DNA of 64,000 bases from Ceriagrion tenellum (lineage: Eukaryota > Arthropoda > Insecta > Odonata > Coenagrionidae), in NCBI GenBank assembly GCA_963169105.1, contig OY720634.1, forward strand, positions 153,643,584 to 153,707,583, read 5' to 3'. Shown in pieces: positions 10,140-21,239 of this stretch (its first letter is position 1; each line of letters starts with the position of its first letter). The position numbers were made by a program, and so were the translations under genes. The notes below the pieces were generated by a model. The model ran no database searches. It saw only the letters and a program-made list of their open reading frames with translations, and was not told the DNA's origin.

Positions 10140-11460
10140 ATCGTTTCCACCGAGTAACGGCCGACAACACCGACTTCCTCAACTCATTACACTTCTCCCG
10201 AAATGGAGGCCAATCAATATCCAGTATTCTAAGTTCAAGTATCAATTGTTCGCGGGCAGCAGAATGTCTTTCTGAATTCGTGCTGCATGGTCAGTTTGCC
10301 GTTTCGGAGGCGCAGTCTTTTCAAGGAAGGATAACAAGAAAATTACCCATTTTGCATATTCGTTAAGGGAATCTATTAATCTTAGGTTTATTACATGGAC
10401 AACCAGAAAATATGTATATAAGATTACAAAGCTCACTTTCTAGCATTTCCGCCCGACGCGAAAGATTGCATAGATTTGCATGTCCTAGTAATGGGTTTAA
10501 AATAGAAAAGAGCGTCACAAGCGGAGAAATTCTTGAGGTGTTGGTAGTAGTCATGCATTGGGTCGAAATCACGAATCCTCCTTGACTAGCACCACTCGGA
10601 AGTAATCACTATGGAGATGTGATAAATACCTTGGGTTACAAGGGCCTTGTCGCGGGCCTTTGTACTTAGGTAAAAAGCCTACTCATTGCGACATAAAAAC
10701 AAAGTTTAAAAAGAGGAAAAGGATCACTTCGAGTGCTTACTGATTAGTAATAAGTTTTTATGTAATATTTGTTTTTTTCATTTGTTTTTATTATGAAAGA
10801 GTGGAAACGCATCAATGAGGAATTTTTCTAGACAACGCGTTATATCAATGGATTTAGGACAAGAACTACTGCGAAAAAGGACAATCTATCAGAGGACAGG
10901 AAATGGGATATTCGAGAAAGAGGTTTGAAAAGCGGATGTTAGTTAAAGAGACTAATCAAAAAGAAGCGGAGCGAGGAGCATTCTGGGGGCGAGAAGAATT
11001 GAGCGAGAAGAGTGAAGAAACGGAAATACATTGCAGAGCGCTCGAGGCATGACAGCTCGCTCGGAGAAGGCCGTCTTAGAAAGAAGAAGATACTTAGAAG
11101 ACGAGAGAGACGGCGGAAAGGGAAAAGATGAAATTGGGACGGTGGGAAAAAATGAAAACTCATGAGAAATGAAGGGACGGAATTGGGGAAAAGTTGAGAG
11201 GTTTCCAGGGAGAGAGAAAGAGTGCGAGAGAGACTCAAGAGATGAATGAAAAGGAATGCTGCAGCGAAACCAATCTAAAAAATTGTGTAGTCCTCTTTAA
11301 ATGGAGTAGGAAATCGAAAATGAATTCGAAAGTACACGATTTTAGAGAAATTTATTGAATACATACCTCAACGGAGTGCCTAATTTTTTTCTCCCATTTT
11401 TAATGAAGGGAAATCATACCAAAAATTAAACTGTACTGTGCTCTCCTGATAACGTTTATG
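10140..11460. other. No gene recognised
   Basis: 10140-10640 is of mixed composition with short frames on both strands. 10930-11240 is a purine-rich (GA) stretch whose complement gives a spurious 99-codon Ser/Phe/Leu frame. No domain or element end was recognised. Confidence 0.45.
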
Positions 11461-11464
11461 TCGC

Positions 11465-11882
11465 GGGTTCGTATATCTACATCTACTACTACATACTACC
11501 CCGTGAGCCGCCGCTTAGGCGTGTGGCAGGGGGTGGTAGGTCACCAGCCGTGTAAGGGTGCAAGTTTTTGGAGATGGAATGGTGACATATATTATAGGAG
11601 TATATTTAGTTGAGCTTTATTTTTATTGTGGTAGCTTATTGTTCGCGGAAAGAACGAGTTTTGTACCTATCTGTTTGGCAGAGTATATCTCTTATTTTAT
11701 TGCATCTGTCAGACCTATAACTGGAGTGAGGCGTCATGATAATATTCTGTGTCGCTCTGAAAAATATCAGTTCTGAATTTATCAAGCAGCCTTAGCCTAG
11801 TGTGCTGCCTCCGAGTCTCTAGGGGCTCTCACCTTAATACCTCTAACAGTTGTGTAACACTCTATGTTTGCTCGTTGTAGTT
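11465..11882 (-). mobile_element. LINE family-2 3' end, copy 1
   Basis: This is the reverse complement of the LINE 3' region at about 41910-42285. Shared blocks include the coding stretch spelling SVTQLL-like and EAPRDSEAA-like remnants, the TCTGACAGATGC segment, and the GC-rich 3' end with CACGGCTGGTGACC and CCTGCCACACGCC. The 3' terminus ends in ATGTAGATGTAGA-type repeats at the 11470 side. Frameshifts and stops break the coding part. It is 5' truncated near 11880. Confidence 0.75.
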
Positions 11883-11954
11883 GTTGTTTGTGTTGTTGTT
11901 GATATTGTGTTGATAGATTTGGGAGTGGATGTTTTTACGAACCATTGGTTATGA

Positions 11955-12005
11955 AGTATATTGATCTTGGATTTCAATGCTTCAGTATCATCATCAGGTG
12001 TCCCA
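11955..12005 (-). ncRNA. Hammerhead ribozyme-like motif (Penelope type)
   Basis: On the minus strand: CUGAUGA (11997-11991), stem II with one mismatch (GAUAC UGA AGCAUU), GAA (11975-11973), stem III AUC/GAU closed by the triloop CAA, then C (11963) as the cleavage nucleotide. The core is complete. Unlike the other copies, stem III is a hairpin, not a palindrome. It overlaps a minus-strand frame (11843-12061) that is probably non-coding. The flanking sequence may be a Penelope terminal repeat, but no RT or nuclease is next to it. Confidence 0.55.
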
Positions 12006-12064
12006 TTTAGGTAGATAATGGAATTTCCGAGCAACAGAACGAAAAATGTTTTACGCCACAATCG

Positions 12065-12795
12065 AGAAAAAAACAGTTGATAGCCATTAGGAATGAGGCC
12101 TTTATGTTAAACCCAGAAAACATAGTCCAAATCGAGTTCTGCCTAAAACGGACACTATCGAGTACTTAAATACTTCCAACATATTCCTTTACCAAGTCGT
12201 TCAAAGTTTACCTGACGGTATGGGCCTGGTTGGGGATTGAAAACTCGAATTTGATTTTCTTTGACAGTCAAAATTTCGACAAAAAGTCGACCTTTATGAG
12301 GTTACTTTTAATTTTCAAAGTCAATTTAACTCGACTTATGTCTCAGACTTTCGACTTTTGTGCGACTGCAAATTCGATTTTTCGAATTCTTTAACAACCT
12401 CTTTCCACAAGGTATATTTGATGTAGAACAAACTTAAGTACCTGGGTATTCAACTTTTTATTTACCAAAAGCAAACAGTTGGCTAGAAGGAGCAAAATTG
12501 GAGTCATTTTATAACTTCTGGAAGGGCTATTACAATGTGATGATCCCGTAGTAGGGTGGAATAATTTTACAGAAGGCTCTTTAATATCAGCGTTGTAGTT
12601 CATAGATTGGGCCCCCATTCGAAATCAATACAGAATTTGTTTAAAGCATTTTAATGCTCTTTTTTTTACTTGCCATGTTTCGGTACATTAGAGCTAAGCG
12701 TTGAGTCATAGCACCATCAGCACTCCTCACCGATCAAAATTATTATATTTAAAGATCTATTCACCCTTCAATCCCGTTAACTGAAGAAAAAAATC
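12065..12795. other. No gene recognised; GTCGA/CGAATT-rich degenerate segment
   Basis: 12230-12390 repeats short words such as TTCGAC, TCGAATTT and AAAGTCGAC. A similar segment, roughly reversed, lies at 14690-14812. A weak GAAACATG/CTGATGG arrangement at 12680-12715 recalls a decayed hammerhead but is not convincing. Confidence 0.35.
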
Positions 12796-12798
12796 TGC

Positions 12799-13273
12799 GC
12801 TTAGCTTTTCCTGCTAAAAAAACTCCTTAGAAGCTGTTCTGTAGAACTTAAGAATTCTACAGAAATTGACTCATTTTCTTCAGAACTAATTCCTTTTCTA
12901 AGGATCTGTATGGAACATAAGAGCCTGACTCTACAGAAAATATGTTCTGTAGAGTTATTTTCCGCAGAGCAAAATAACTCCTTACAAATTGTTCTGTAGA
13001 ACTTCAGCAACTCTACAGAAATATGTGAGGTTTCCTTGAGCTTGTAAGGATTTATACAGGGCGTCGAAGGGCTTCTGTAGAACGCACTAAGGAATTCCGC
13101 AGAACTTCCCAAGGTATTCTGCAGAACATCCTAAGGTATCTTGCAGAACGTCGTAGGAAATTCCGTAAAATGGAATTTCAATACATTGAGGAATATCTAC
13201 AGAACTTTTTAAGAAATTCTGTAGAAGTATTTGTAAGGAAACTATACAGAATTTTTTAGCAGGTTTGATAAGC
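12799..13273. mobile_element. MITE with an array of palindromic TTCTGYAGAA words
   Basis: The ends are inverted copies: CCTGCTAAAAAA (12810-12821) against TTTTTTAGCAGG (13252-13263), with weaker similarity extending outward to GCTTA/ATAAGC. Between them at least a dozen near-palindromic words of the form TTCTGTAGAAC, CTCTACAGAA or TTCCGCAGAAC occur every 20-35 bp on both strands. The minus-strand frames across it follow from this repetition and are not genes. A non-autonomous DNA transposon is likely. Superfamily unknown; no clear target duplication. Confidence 0.65.
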
Positions 13274-13279
13274 AATTTT

Positions 13280-15490
13280 CGCTCTAAACAGTTCATATAG
13301 GCGCAAACTCCGTCAGGTGTGTAGCGCGAATGAAGTCGATAACTAATTTGCTGATCAAAATATTATTTCATTTTATGTAGATCCAGGGGTATAGAGTGGA
13401 GGATAAGACGAGTAGAACGAGCTGAAAGGAGGCATGTGGCTAGCTTTATCAGTCTCAACAGCTATGAGGCGTGTTTTCACTTTTCTCTATTTCATTTTCA
13501 GCGCGAGATGTTTTGCCCATGGCAAGTGTGGTCTTTGTACCTGTTTTTCTGTTCCTTCGTGTGACATCTGTCATCGATATGGTGCGCAAGAGAGTTATGT
13601 GGGAATATAAAAAAATTGGAAGACGGCAAAGGGAAGCGCACGGTTTGTTATGGAGAATTGAAGTATAACGGGAGCTCTACGACTTAGAACTACGCTCACT
13701 TGAGGACCGAGCACAAGATAATGCTTGAAACTTAGAACACCAGCAATTGCAGCAAGAAAACTGTAGTGAGCTGCGACGGCCTTTCTTAAGCCTACCAAGA
13801 GAAAGGAAATGATCCGGATCCATGGGAAACTCTCTCAAAATCTCCCTCACGAGTATTAAAATTTCGTTTCAGATACGTATGAGCTGAGATAACACAACTT
13901 TTATTACTTTCTCAAGTTCTCTCTCTTTCGCCAGTCCTTCATCCTGTTGGTTGTACCTTTTTCTCCCGTGAATACTGTGATTTTTATCGTTTTCTCATCG
14001 AACCGGTCCTTCATCTGCGCAATTATTTTTCTTGGTATTTCTCTGTTTCCTACGTCATCTGCGCCCTGATATCACAATTTCATACATCCCGGGATGTTCA
14101 ATAGTGGCACTTGCATCTTCCTGTCCTCCTGGAAGGAAAGAGCATTAAACAGCACACCCGTGCTAAAGTGCAGACGGGCATAGTGTGTGCGCTCTCGAAA
14201 TGAAACTCGCCCAGTGGTGGAAGAGAAAAAAATCAGAATTTCCTGATCCCCACAAAGTTTTCCTGAAATACCATCCTTCTTGGCATCATTAGTGCCATCT
14301 GAAAGACTTTATTTCGATGTAGGAAATATGTTTAAGATAGATAGGGCTCGCCTGAGGGGAAAGAATCCTAATACAGGGAAGAGTAGACAATATTTTAACT
14401 ACACCAATCTTTTGGTTAACTTTCTAACATCTTTGTTCCTAACTGCAACTGCTTTTGTTTCTTTTAAACAAGCCTGAGAGTTAGTTGTATTATCGAGTCT
14501 AGATTGACTGTTGTTCTTATAGAATAAAAGTATGGCCTCATCTACAATGTTTGTGCTGTTTACGTTGTTAGTTACAACTTTTGTCCCAATCGCAACAAAA
14601 TAGATTTTGATTAAATCATAAAATAACATAGTTTTGGTTTACTTTAGCTACTTATAAAGTGGTTAACTTATTTTTTGGAACTTGAGCTTATGTCGGAAAA
14701 AGTCAACGAAATTGGACTTTTTGTGCCGATTACTTGGCATGCAAAGTGGGAGTTCAAATTCAAAGTCAAAGGCCGACTTTTTCAGATCGATTCCAATCCC
14801 TAAGCCTGGTAAAGTATACTTTTGCCAAATTGAAGCTGCGAGTGTCCACCTTAACGCCTTTAAAGTAAACGTTACAAATACGTCCTATATTTAAGGGATA
14901 AACATAAGGGAGTATTAACGCATCGTAAGACTACGAGAGAAGCTGTTAGTATGCAGATGCAAAGCATGAAATTTATTTTCCTTCTGCTATTGGCAACATT
15001 GCCCATCCGGCATTAGAAAGATTCACCCGGGAGACGCACCTTCATTAGAAACCTTAATGTCAACTAAAAGTTAAACGCCTACTTTACCAATAAGAAGTGG
15101 AATAAGGGGGGGAGGTGAAAATGAAAAATGGTGTGGAAGAAAAAAAGTGACAGGTTAAACCTGTTTTCTTGCACCACTAGGATATAATGAGATACAAGTA
15201 TTTATCTTCGAAAAAACATTTGAGTCAACTCCAGATTCACGATATATTTCCTCGAGTTTTAAAAATGTTTCACCTTTTTACAGCACTTTGTTCACCTCAT
15301 ACTTTAACAAGTTTACATATTTGAAAATCCAACGGTGAAATATAGCAAGTATGCGGAGAACATATTTCATTTTTAAATTTATGCGTATCAGGATTAAGGA
15401 CTTAGGGTAGCCGGCGTGACATTACCAAAGGAACAAAAGACTCTAAAAGCCCAATTCTACGGCATTGGGCCAGATGAAAGAAGACGTCAC
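13280..15490. other. No gene recognised
   Basis: Several frames of 60-77 codons on both strands lack any known domain. The 14690-14812 segment contains GACTTTTTC and GATTCCAATCCCTAA words resembling the segment at 12230-12390 in reverse. Confidence 0.4.
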
Positions 15491-15496
15491 GTCACG

Positions 15497-15907
15497 TTAC
15501 CATGAGGATAGTTGGGGGAGACAAACCAGAATCCGCTGGGGCACGATCAAATAAAAAGCTAAGCTCACTAGGACACAGGAATAGGGATATTTATGCAAAA
15601 TGTCAATTCTATGGCTCATTTTTATCAAATATATTTTTCTCTGTCGTGCCTTTAGCAATGTTTTCTTCACATAAACATGATTTGTACAGGTAATCGTTCC
15701 CCACAGATGAAGAGACCAAACGTTCAGTATTTTGTCTAACCACATTCGCTCAGCCATCTCATCCATTAGCCCATCGAGCAGGAGGAGAAGAAATTGGCGG
15801 CGAAAATAAGGATATCCTGCGTAACTGGCTCGAGGATTGGCTACCACCGTAGCATTAGACAATTGTTTCCATGGAGATTCTTTATTTGCGCTGGCCAGAA
15901 GGCACAC
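15497..15907 (-). other. Unassigned 136-codon open frame
   Basis: This is the longest open frame outside the mobile elements I could name in this part of the window. The translation starts MCLLASANKESPW and has hydrophobic stretches near residues 37-47 and 110-122, but no motif I recognise. A plus-strand frame overlaps it (15502-15693). There is no clear Kozak context or homology, so a chance frame is more likely than a gene. Confidence 0.15.
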
Positions 15908-15959
15908 TCTTTTGCAAAGAGTGGTCGAGAATGAAATTTTTTTTTCTCTCGCATTATGA

Positions 15960-16620
15960 TGGCTGAGAACGCCTCTCCTTGGACGCAGGTAGCGCCTTGA
16001 AAAATATGGCCGAAGAGAATGAAGACCCTAATGCCTCAAGCGTCCGTCATTCAGACTGTAGAGTCATTAAGAAGGGGAAGACGGGATTTCCTTCTCTCTA
16101 TCTCTCTCTCTTAGTTCACTCAAAAGGACGGACATTCACCACCGCTACGTTGAAATCTCATTTCCGAGAGAATTTCCAACCAACCCTCCCGCAGCCTGCG
16201 GACCCATGGATTGGACCGGCCTGTGTAGTCCGCCGAGGTTTCAGCGGATGGAGAGGAAGAGGAAACTTCGCTCGGGGCGGGACAAGTGTCGCGAGTTGCC
16301 GGGAATGAGAAAGGGGCTCTGTCTGTTGCGCCGGACGCCTTCCGGGCTGCAGCTCTTAGGACTGGGTGAACTAATCTCCTCGGTGGACCACGAATTCTTT
16401 TTTTTAATTTTGCTAGCAGGAAGAGTTGGTTTTCAATCCCCCCAAATGTTTTCCAGCTTCATTTCCCCGGAATGCACGAAGGAAATTTTTCAGCGCAAGA
16501 GGTATGAGGAATCTGGCTTTGGGAACGAAAGAATCCCCGTCCCGCTTAGGGGGGCAGAAACTAACACGGAGACAAACCCTTACCGTTGATCCATTTTCTG
16601 TCCGCACGTAACCATGGAAA
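15960..16620. other. Moderately GC-rich patch with overlapping frames
   Basis: Composition rises here relative to neighbours. Two plus-strand frames overlap (15979-16308, 16206-16589) and their products are Arg/Gly-rich without recognised domains. A promoter or exon is possible but unsupported. Confidence 0.2.
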
Positions 16621-17625
16621 TAGGGTCATCAGTGGATGCAGTGCTGGAAGATAATTCTTTTGTAGTGATCCTCTTCAGTTATGTAATTCACCTCCGTAGT
16701 TATGGGTGAATATAATTCCACTACAAAATGTCACTCTCAGAGTAGAAAACTTCGGTTTTCAGACACTTAATGACCAAAAAGTGTAATTTACCGATTAAGG
16801 TGAGATTTAAAAATGTGGAATACAAGGAGATACATTCTAATAGGAATTTAAGGAAGAGAAATAGTAATTAGGAATATAGTGCTTGTAAGCAATATATTAA
16901 TGAAAATACATGCACTGTGGCAGTGCAAACATACCATTTTGATGGTTTAACTAAACAACCAGTAGTTTTAATAACGAAAATATATTCATGCTAATTGACT
17001 GAGAAACTACCCCAAAAAAAACTACCGAAAAAATGAAGGCATTTTCAAATTTCAAGGAAAAATGTGTGATATTATGTTGAACACTAGCATTAAATGTAGA
17101 AGCTGTCAATAATGTACGAAATATAGAATGCCAAAATACCTGATCTTGAAATATTGATAACGTATAATTCCGATATGACTTATATATCACTCATAAAGGA
17201 AAACATCTCTGGCACTACTTCGTGGAATTCTCCATTTTGCAACAAAGAACAATACTTGCCTGTCCCATAGTTGCATATATGAGATAAGGCCAGCTGCATA
17301 GCAAAGTTACATGATGAGTTTCAGGTGTATCCTGTTAACCCGTCATTACATTAGTTCCTCTGTTGAGGAACCGCTTTGAACACACTTACAATGAAAGGCA
17401 ATGATCACAATAATTTTGTAAAATTCTTTCTCCAAAGATGGTCTTCCGCGCAGTATAGATATATAATACAGAAATAGTAGGTAGCTAAATCTATTCTAAC
17501 TAATTCTAAAGTAATGCTAGACGCCCTGCGCACAACTGCGCATATTTAGTTATTCACCTTCATTTTTCATCAGAAAGAATATGAATTCATTCTAAGGATA
17601 AGTAATTTCCACTATTTTTCAACTC

Positions 17626-18030
17626 CGATTCCAATTCTTTCAAATCGATTCCCGATTCTCGATTCCGATTCCATCGATTCTTATTCCTAATAATTGACAT
17701 ACCAGTAGCGTACGACTATTACTTAAACTCAAGTATTGGCTGAAATAAAATAAGGAAGACAAATAAGTCGCTTAAAAAGTACATTTATTAATAAATAGCA
17801 AATATATCCTCAGCTTATTGAGGAAGAAAAAAAGTACAAATTGATAGCCTACACCCAAAATTACTGAGACAAATATGATGTGATAAATGAAATTCGATTT
17901 GAACATATATATATCTATCTGGAATCAATGGAATCGGACTCGACTTTAGGCGATCGATACTCGATATCGATTGTAATCCTAAAAATCGGTAGAATCGAGA
18001 ATCGAAATTTGGATTCGACTAATCCTTAAT
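17626..18030. repeat. Degenerate inverted-repeat element rich in GATTC/GAATC words
   Basis: The left part (17626-17690) repeats CGATTCC, GATTCTCG and CCATCGATTC. The right part (17920-18030) carries the inverted forms GGAATCAATGGAATCGGA, GAATCGAGAATCG and GGATTCG. The two ends therefore pair imperfectly. The AT-rich middle has nothing recognisable. Probably an old MITE. Confidence 0.4.
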
Positions 18031-18039
18031 TCATTCATT

Positions 18040-18395
18040 CTCTCATTAAGGTGACTCAAAAGTTAGGTTGAATTAGGAGTCCAAAAATATCTTCTGAATA
18101 AATACACTCGTGGTCTCCTATCTGCCGATAACATTTCCTTAATAAATACTGCGTACATATTCCATATCTCTTCTTCATCTCGTCCATAAAACATGTTCTC
18201 TTGCTTCCCTTCCTTACTTGAGCAACATCCCCCCATCTGTCACTGCCTCCCCCGCGAAAAAAAATGAGTTCCACTAATTGCACTCCCGTAATATACGTTA
18301 CCATTTCCACCTCCCCAAATCTTATCCCTTACATCTTTAAAAGGTTAATGTCCTAACACCCCCTGCCAGTCGCTGGGTAGTATGGAGATGTAAAT
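18040..18395 (+). mobile_element. LINE family-2 3' end, copy 2 (diverged)
   Basis: The reverse complement of 18220-18310 resembles the plus strand of copy 1 near 11555-11620 (GAGATGGAATGGTAACGTAT against GAGATGGAATGGTGACATAT, and TTAGTGGAACT against TTAGTTGAGCT). The end ACACCCCCTGCCAGTCGCTGG matches the GC-rich 3' terminus of the family. It is more diverged than the other copies, and the coding part is unreadable. Confidence 0.5.
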
Positions 18396-18679
18396 TTCGA
18401 TGCCTCTAGCTACCCTTTGCCCCTCATCTTCTATTCCAACCATCAATCCAACCAACCTCAATCAACTTCGCCTCCTGATAATATCATTCTGAAAAAGGAC
18501 TATTCATTATATAAGGAATCTATTTTAAATGTGAATTTTTTATACACAGAAAGTACTACGGTAATCTATGGTGAATATTTTTCATCTTACTTTAATAAAT
18601 ATACAATCTGAAACAGTTGATGGAAGGTAAATTAACTTTGTAGGCATTAATCAGTTTCATTGTGATTAAAAACACTAGG

Positions 18680-18830
18680 TACTTTTTCTTGACTTTTTAT
18701 AACGTTCCTGTACAACCGAAGTTGGTGCTTTACGTCATTTTCAAGCTGTTCACTTAGTATTGGTGAATCTTAAAATTCAGTTGAATTTCGAAACCGGTTA
18801 AAGAGGAGCGCAGTAAAAAGTCAAGGAAGA
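18680..18830. repeat. Inverted Penelope-type termini with a decayed hammerhead
   Basis: CTTGACTTTTTATAA (18684-18698) at the left pairs with AGTAAAAAGTCAAG (18813-18826) at the right. The right arm has the hairpin AAATTC/GAATTT followed by GAA (18790-18792), palindrome ACCGGU and U, exactly the stem II / GAA / stem III / H order of the other hammerhead-like loci. The CUGANGA box upstream is not recognisable, so it would be inactive. Confidence 0.4.
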
Positions 18831-18922
18831 GAGAGTGATATTAATCACCATGAAAACCTGTTCCTCGAATTCGGTAAGAAATGTAGAGGGTCTATCGTTA
18901 CGAACGTCTGGATACGTTGCTA

Positions 18923-19478
18923 AGGTAGTCCGAACGAAATATAACTTTAATTAGAAATCAATGAATTTGGTATCAGTTTAAAGAAAAACATCTCATCTAT
19001 TCAATGACACCAAATATTATACCCCATACTACATTACTTTTGGAGATATTTGCCAAAAATACCAGTCCTTTTATAAGGCAAATGATACGAGTATGCACTC
19101 CAGAGAGATATTATTTACAAAATGAGGTATTTCTAACACTTAGATGTCGTAAAAAAACTAACAGTGCGTAGTTTGTATGTTTTCTCAACTATATTTGGAA
19201 ATTAAACATATTCTCACCGTAGTAGGTTCTTGGGTATCAAGAAAAAAAACCTTCCGTTTTGAAGGAGTCTCAAACGCACCGCGCGGAAAAAATGAGTCAA
19301 GTTAAAGACTTATTTAGATATTTTCATTTGATTACTTAAAATTTCTGTCATATAAAACTGTATTATTGCTCCATTGACAATGCAATATTCAATTGATATG
19401 TGGTGGTGAAATTAAAACGTATAATTCGAATATGGTCTCCAATATGACTAGACTATAACTATCTCGCTCGGACTACCT
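18923..19478 (+). mobile_element. 556-bp MITE with TA duplication, copy 1
   Basis: The ends are inverted: AGGTAGTCCGAACGA at the left, TCGCTCGGACTACCT at the right. They are flanked by TA on both sides (18921-18922, 19479-19480), as expected for Tc1/mariner-type insertion. A second copy in the same orientation at 44732-45289 matches throughout. Shared landmarks are GTATGCACTCCAG, TTTACAAAATGAGG and CCTTCCGTTTTGAAGGA, the last a small hairpin. No transposase coding is seen. Confidence 0.8.
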
Positions 19479-19484
19479 TAAGCA

Positions 19485-20085
19485 CCTATCCGACCCCGTT
19501 TTCGTGTAAATGTGAAGGCTCACATTTTCTATCCATAGCACTCTCTCCCGTAAACATACATGTAGGTAACTTTCCCCTCGCTTCCCCCCCTCTCCATCCG
19601 ACCACCGAAAGCCACTTTCCCTCTCTAGGTACGGAATAATTTACGACACACTCTCCGCGAAGAGCTCTCACGCACCGAACTACTCATTCGTCCGCCGCGC
19701 CGTGTGTGGGTCTATCACTGCTTCTTCCACCCGCAACCAACTTGACTCCCGTTCCGCGTTTGTTTTTATCCCCAGCACCGATTTCGGGCGGATATGGAGA
19801 AACGCATTGGCGGTGTGCAGAGTGGGAGAGGAAGTATGGAAATGGGAAATGTAGGAGAGAAACGTACAGCCCGGAATGGTTGGCTTTGAATTGGATGGCA
19901 CTCATGCTGGCATGAAGCATGTAACTCACGGCGAATGGAACTTTCTCACTCTGCAACGTCGCCTTCTCGGTCCAGACCGTAAAACGTTGATTCTGAAAAT
20001 ACTTACTGGGATGCATTTCGCATGATCTCGGTGTTGATTCTTTGATTAAAAGATGGAAGAGATGGCAATGCTCCACACATGTGGA
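19485..20085. other. GC-richer patch with overlapping frames; no recognised gene
   Basis: Frames on both strands overlap (19684-20076 minus, 130 codons; 19706-19915 plus). The products lack known domains. The segment is richer in CpG than its surroundings and could be a regulatory patch. Confidence 0.2.
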
Positions 20086-21238
20086 ATTTACTTTGACAAC
20101 TATTGCTAATTCTTTGGATCTTTTTAGAAGTTAACGCTTATTGAAAATGCTTAAAAAATCTGACGGAAAAAGGACGTAAAGCCGCTGTAGTAACCATTTC
20201 AACTGTTTTCACATTTAAGTTAAAAAGAAACAGAAATATATTTACTCATTATCACGGAGCAGTTCAATCATACTTTTGTAGCTTTGGGAATTATTACGTG
20301 TATTTGAGAGGGATTATATAAAGAGATGGACAAATCCTGATTCGTTTCCTTTGCATGAAATTTAGAATGCAATTCTCTATTCAGGTTTCAATCAAAAATA
20401 GATCTAAAATAATCGAATGAAACTTAAATATCAAATATAAAACCGAATGAAACTATAAAAAAAATCATGTGAAACTTAAAATTATATCTGTCAAGCTTCT
20501 GAGTAATAATTATGACCCTGAATCATATTTTACCAATGGTGTAATTTGGTGAATATAATATTATCATTATTATATAAGGAACTACCAGCCTTTAATGAAC
20601 GATCTTTCTTCGAGAGAATTTTTTCGAAGCTACAGATACCTATACGTGTACGGTGCTTAAGTGACATACTGCTATCTTGAAAGGAGCACGCAATTTAACT
20701 CAAGGTGGACCGTGATGCACGCTTTCAAGACTTTCCGTGATTAGTAAATAATTTACGGAGATAAAGAAGATTCAAACCAGATAAAATTTTGAAAATTTGA
20801 TCCCAATTTTTATTTGGCTTATTTATGGGCTAGTAACCAATAATTAAGATTTAGAGAGCCCTCATCGCTAAAATAAAAATAGAGTATTTTGAAAAAGCGT
20901 AAAAGTTTAGAACTTGAATCGAAGCGACCATTTTTTCACCGTTTTTGTGAACAATTGCCCTAATTTTCATCCTATGTGAATTTTCCCACCAAAGAAAACG
21001 TTTAGTATGCATAAAGTTGTACATCCTCCCAGAGAATACGGAACTTCTCTTCCAAGCTCCAACCCATTGCTTTTTCCATTACATAAACCTTACGAAATTA
21101 GGAAGAACTAGACTGCTGTCTCGGATCTCTCGACTGCTTACTATCCGTAAAAGTTACATTTGCTTCAAAAGGAAAAAGAATCAGCGTCATGACCCTTAAT
21201 TTTCAACATTTTGAAATTTTGGCTCGCCCTAATAAACA
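20085..21238. other. No gene recognised; AT-rich DNA
   Basis: Nothing beyond short chance frames was seen on either strand. Confidence 0.45.
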
Positions 21239-21239
21239 G

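Noticed and set aside
12660..12725. Possible ninth hammerhead (CTGATGG ... CCGAAACATGG on the minus strand)
   Set aside because: The core ends in GG instead of GA, stem II does not pair, and stem III is not self-complementary.
12836..13266. Repeated TTCTGYAGAA words as a CRISPR-like array
   Set aside because: Spacing is irregular, units are degenerate and on both strands, the element has transposon-type ends, and the genome is eukaryotic.
16620..16640. TCATCAG as a hammerhead core on the minus strand
   Set aside because: No stem II or GAA box follows within a usable distance.
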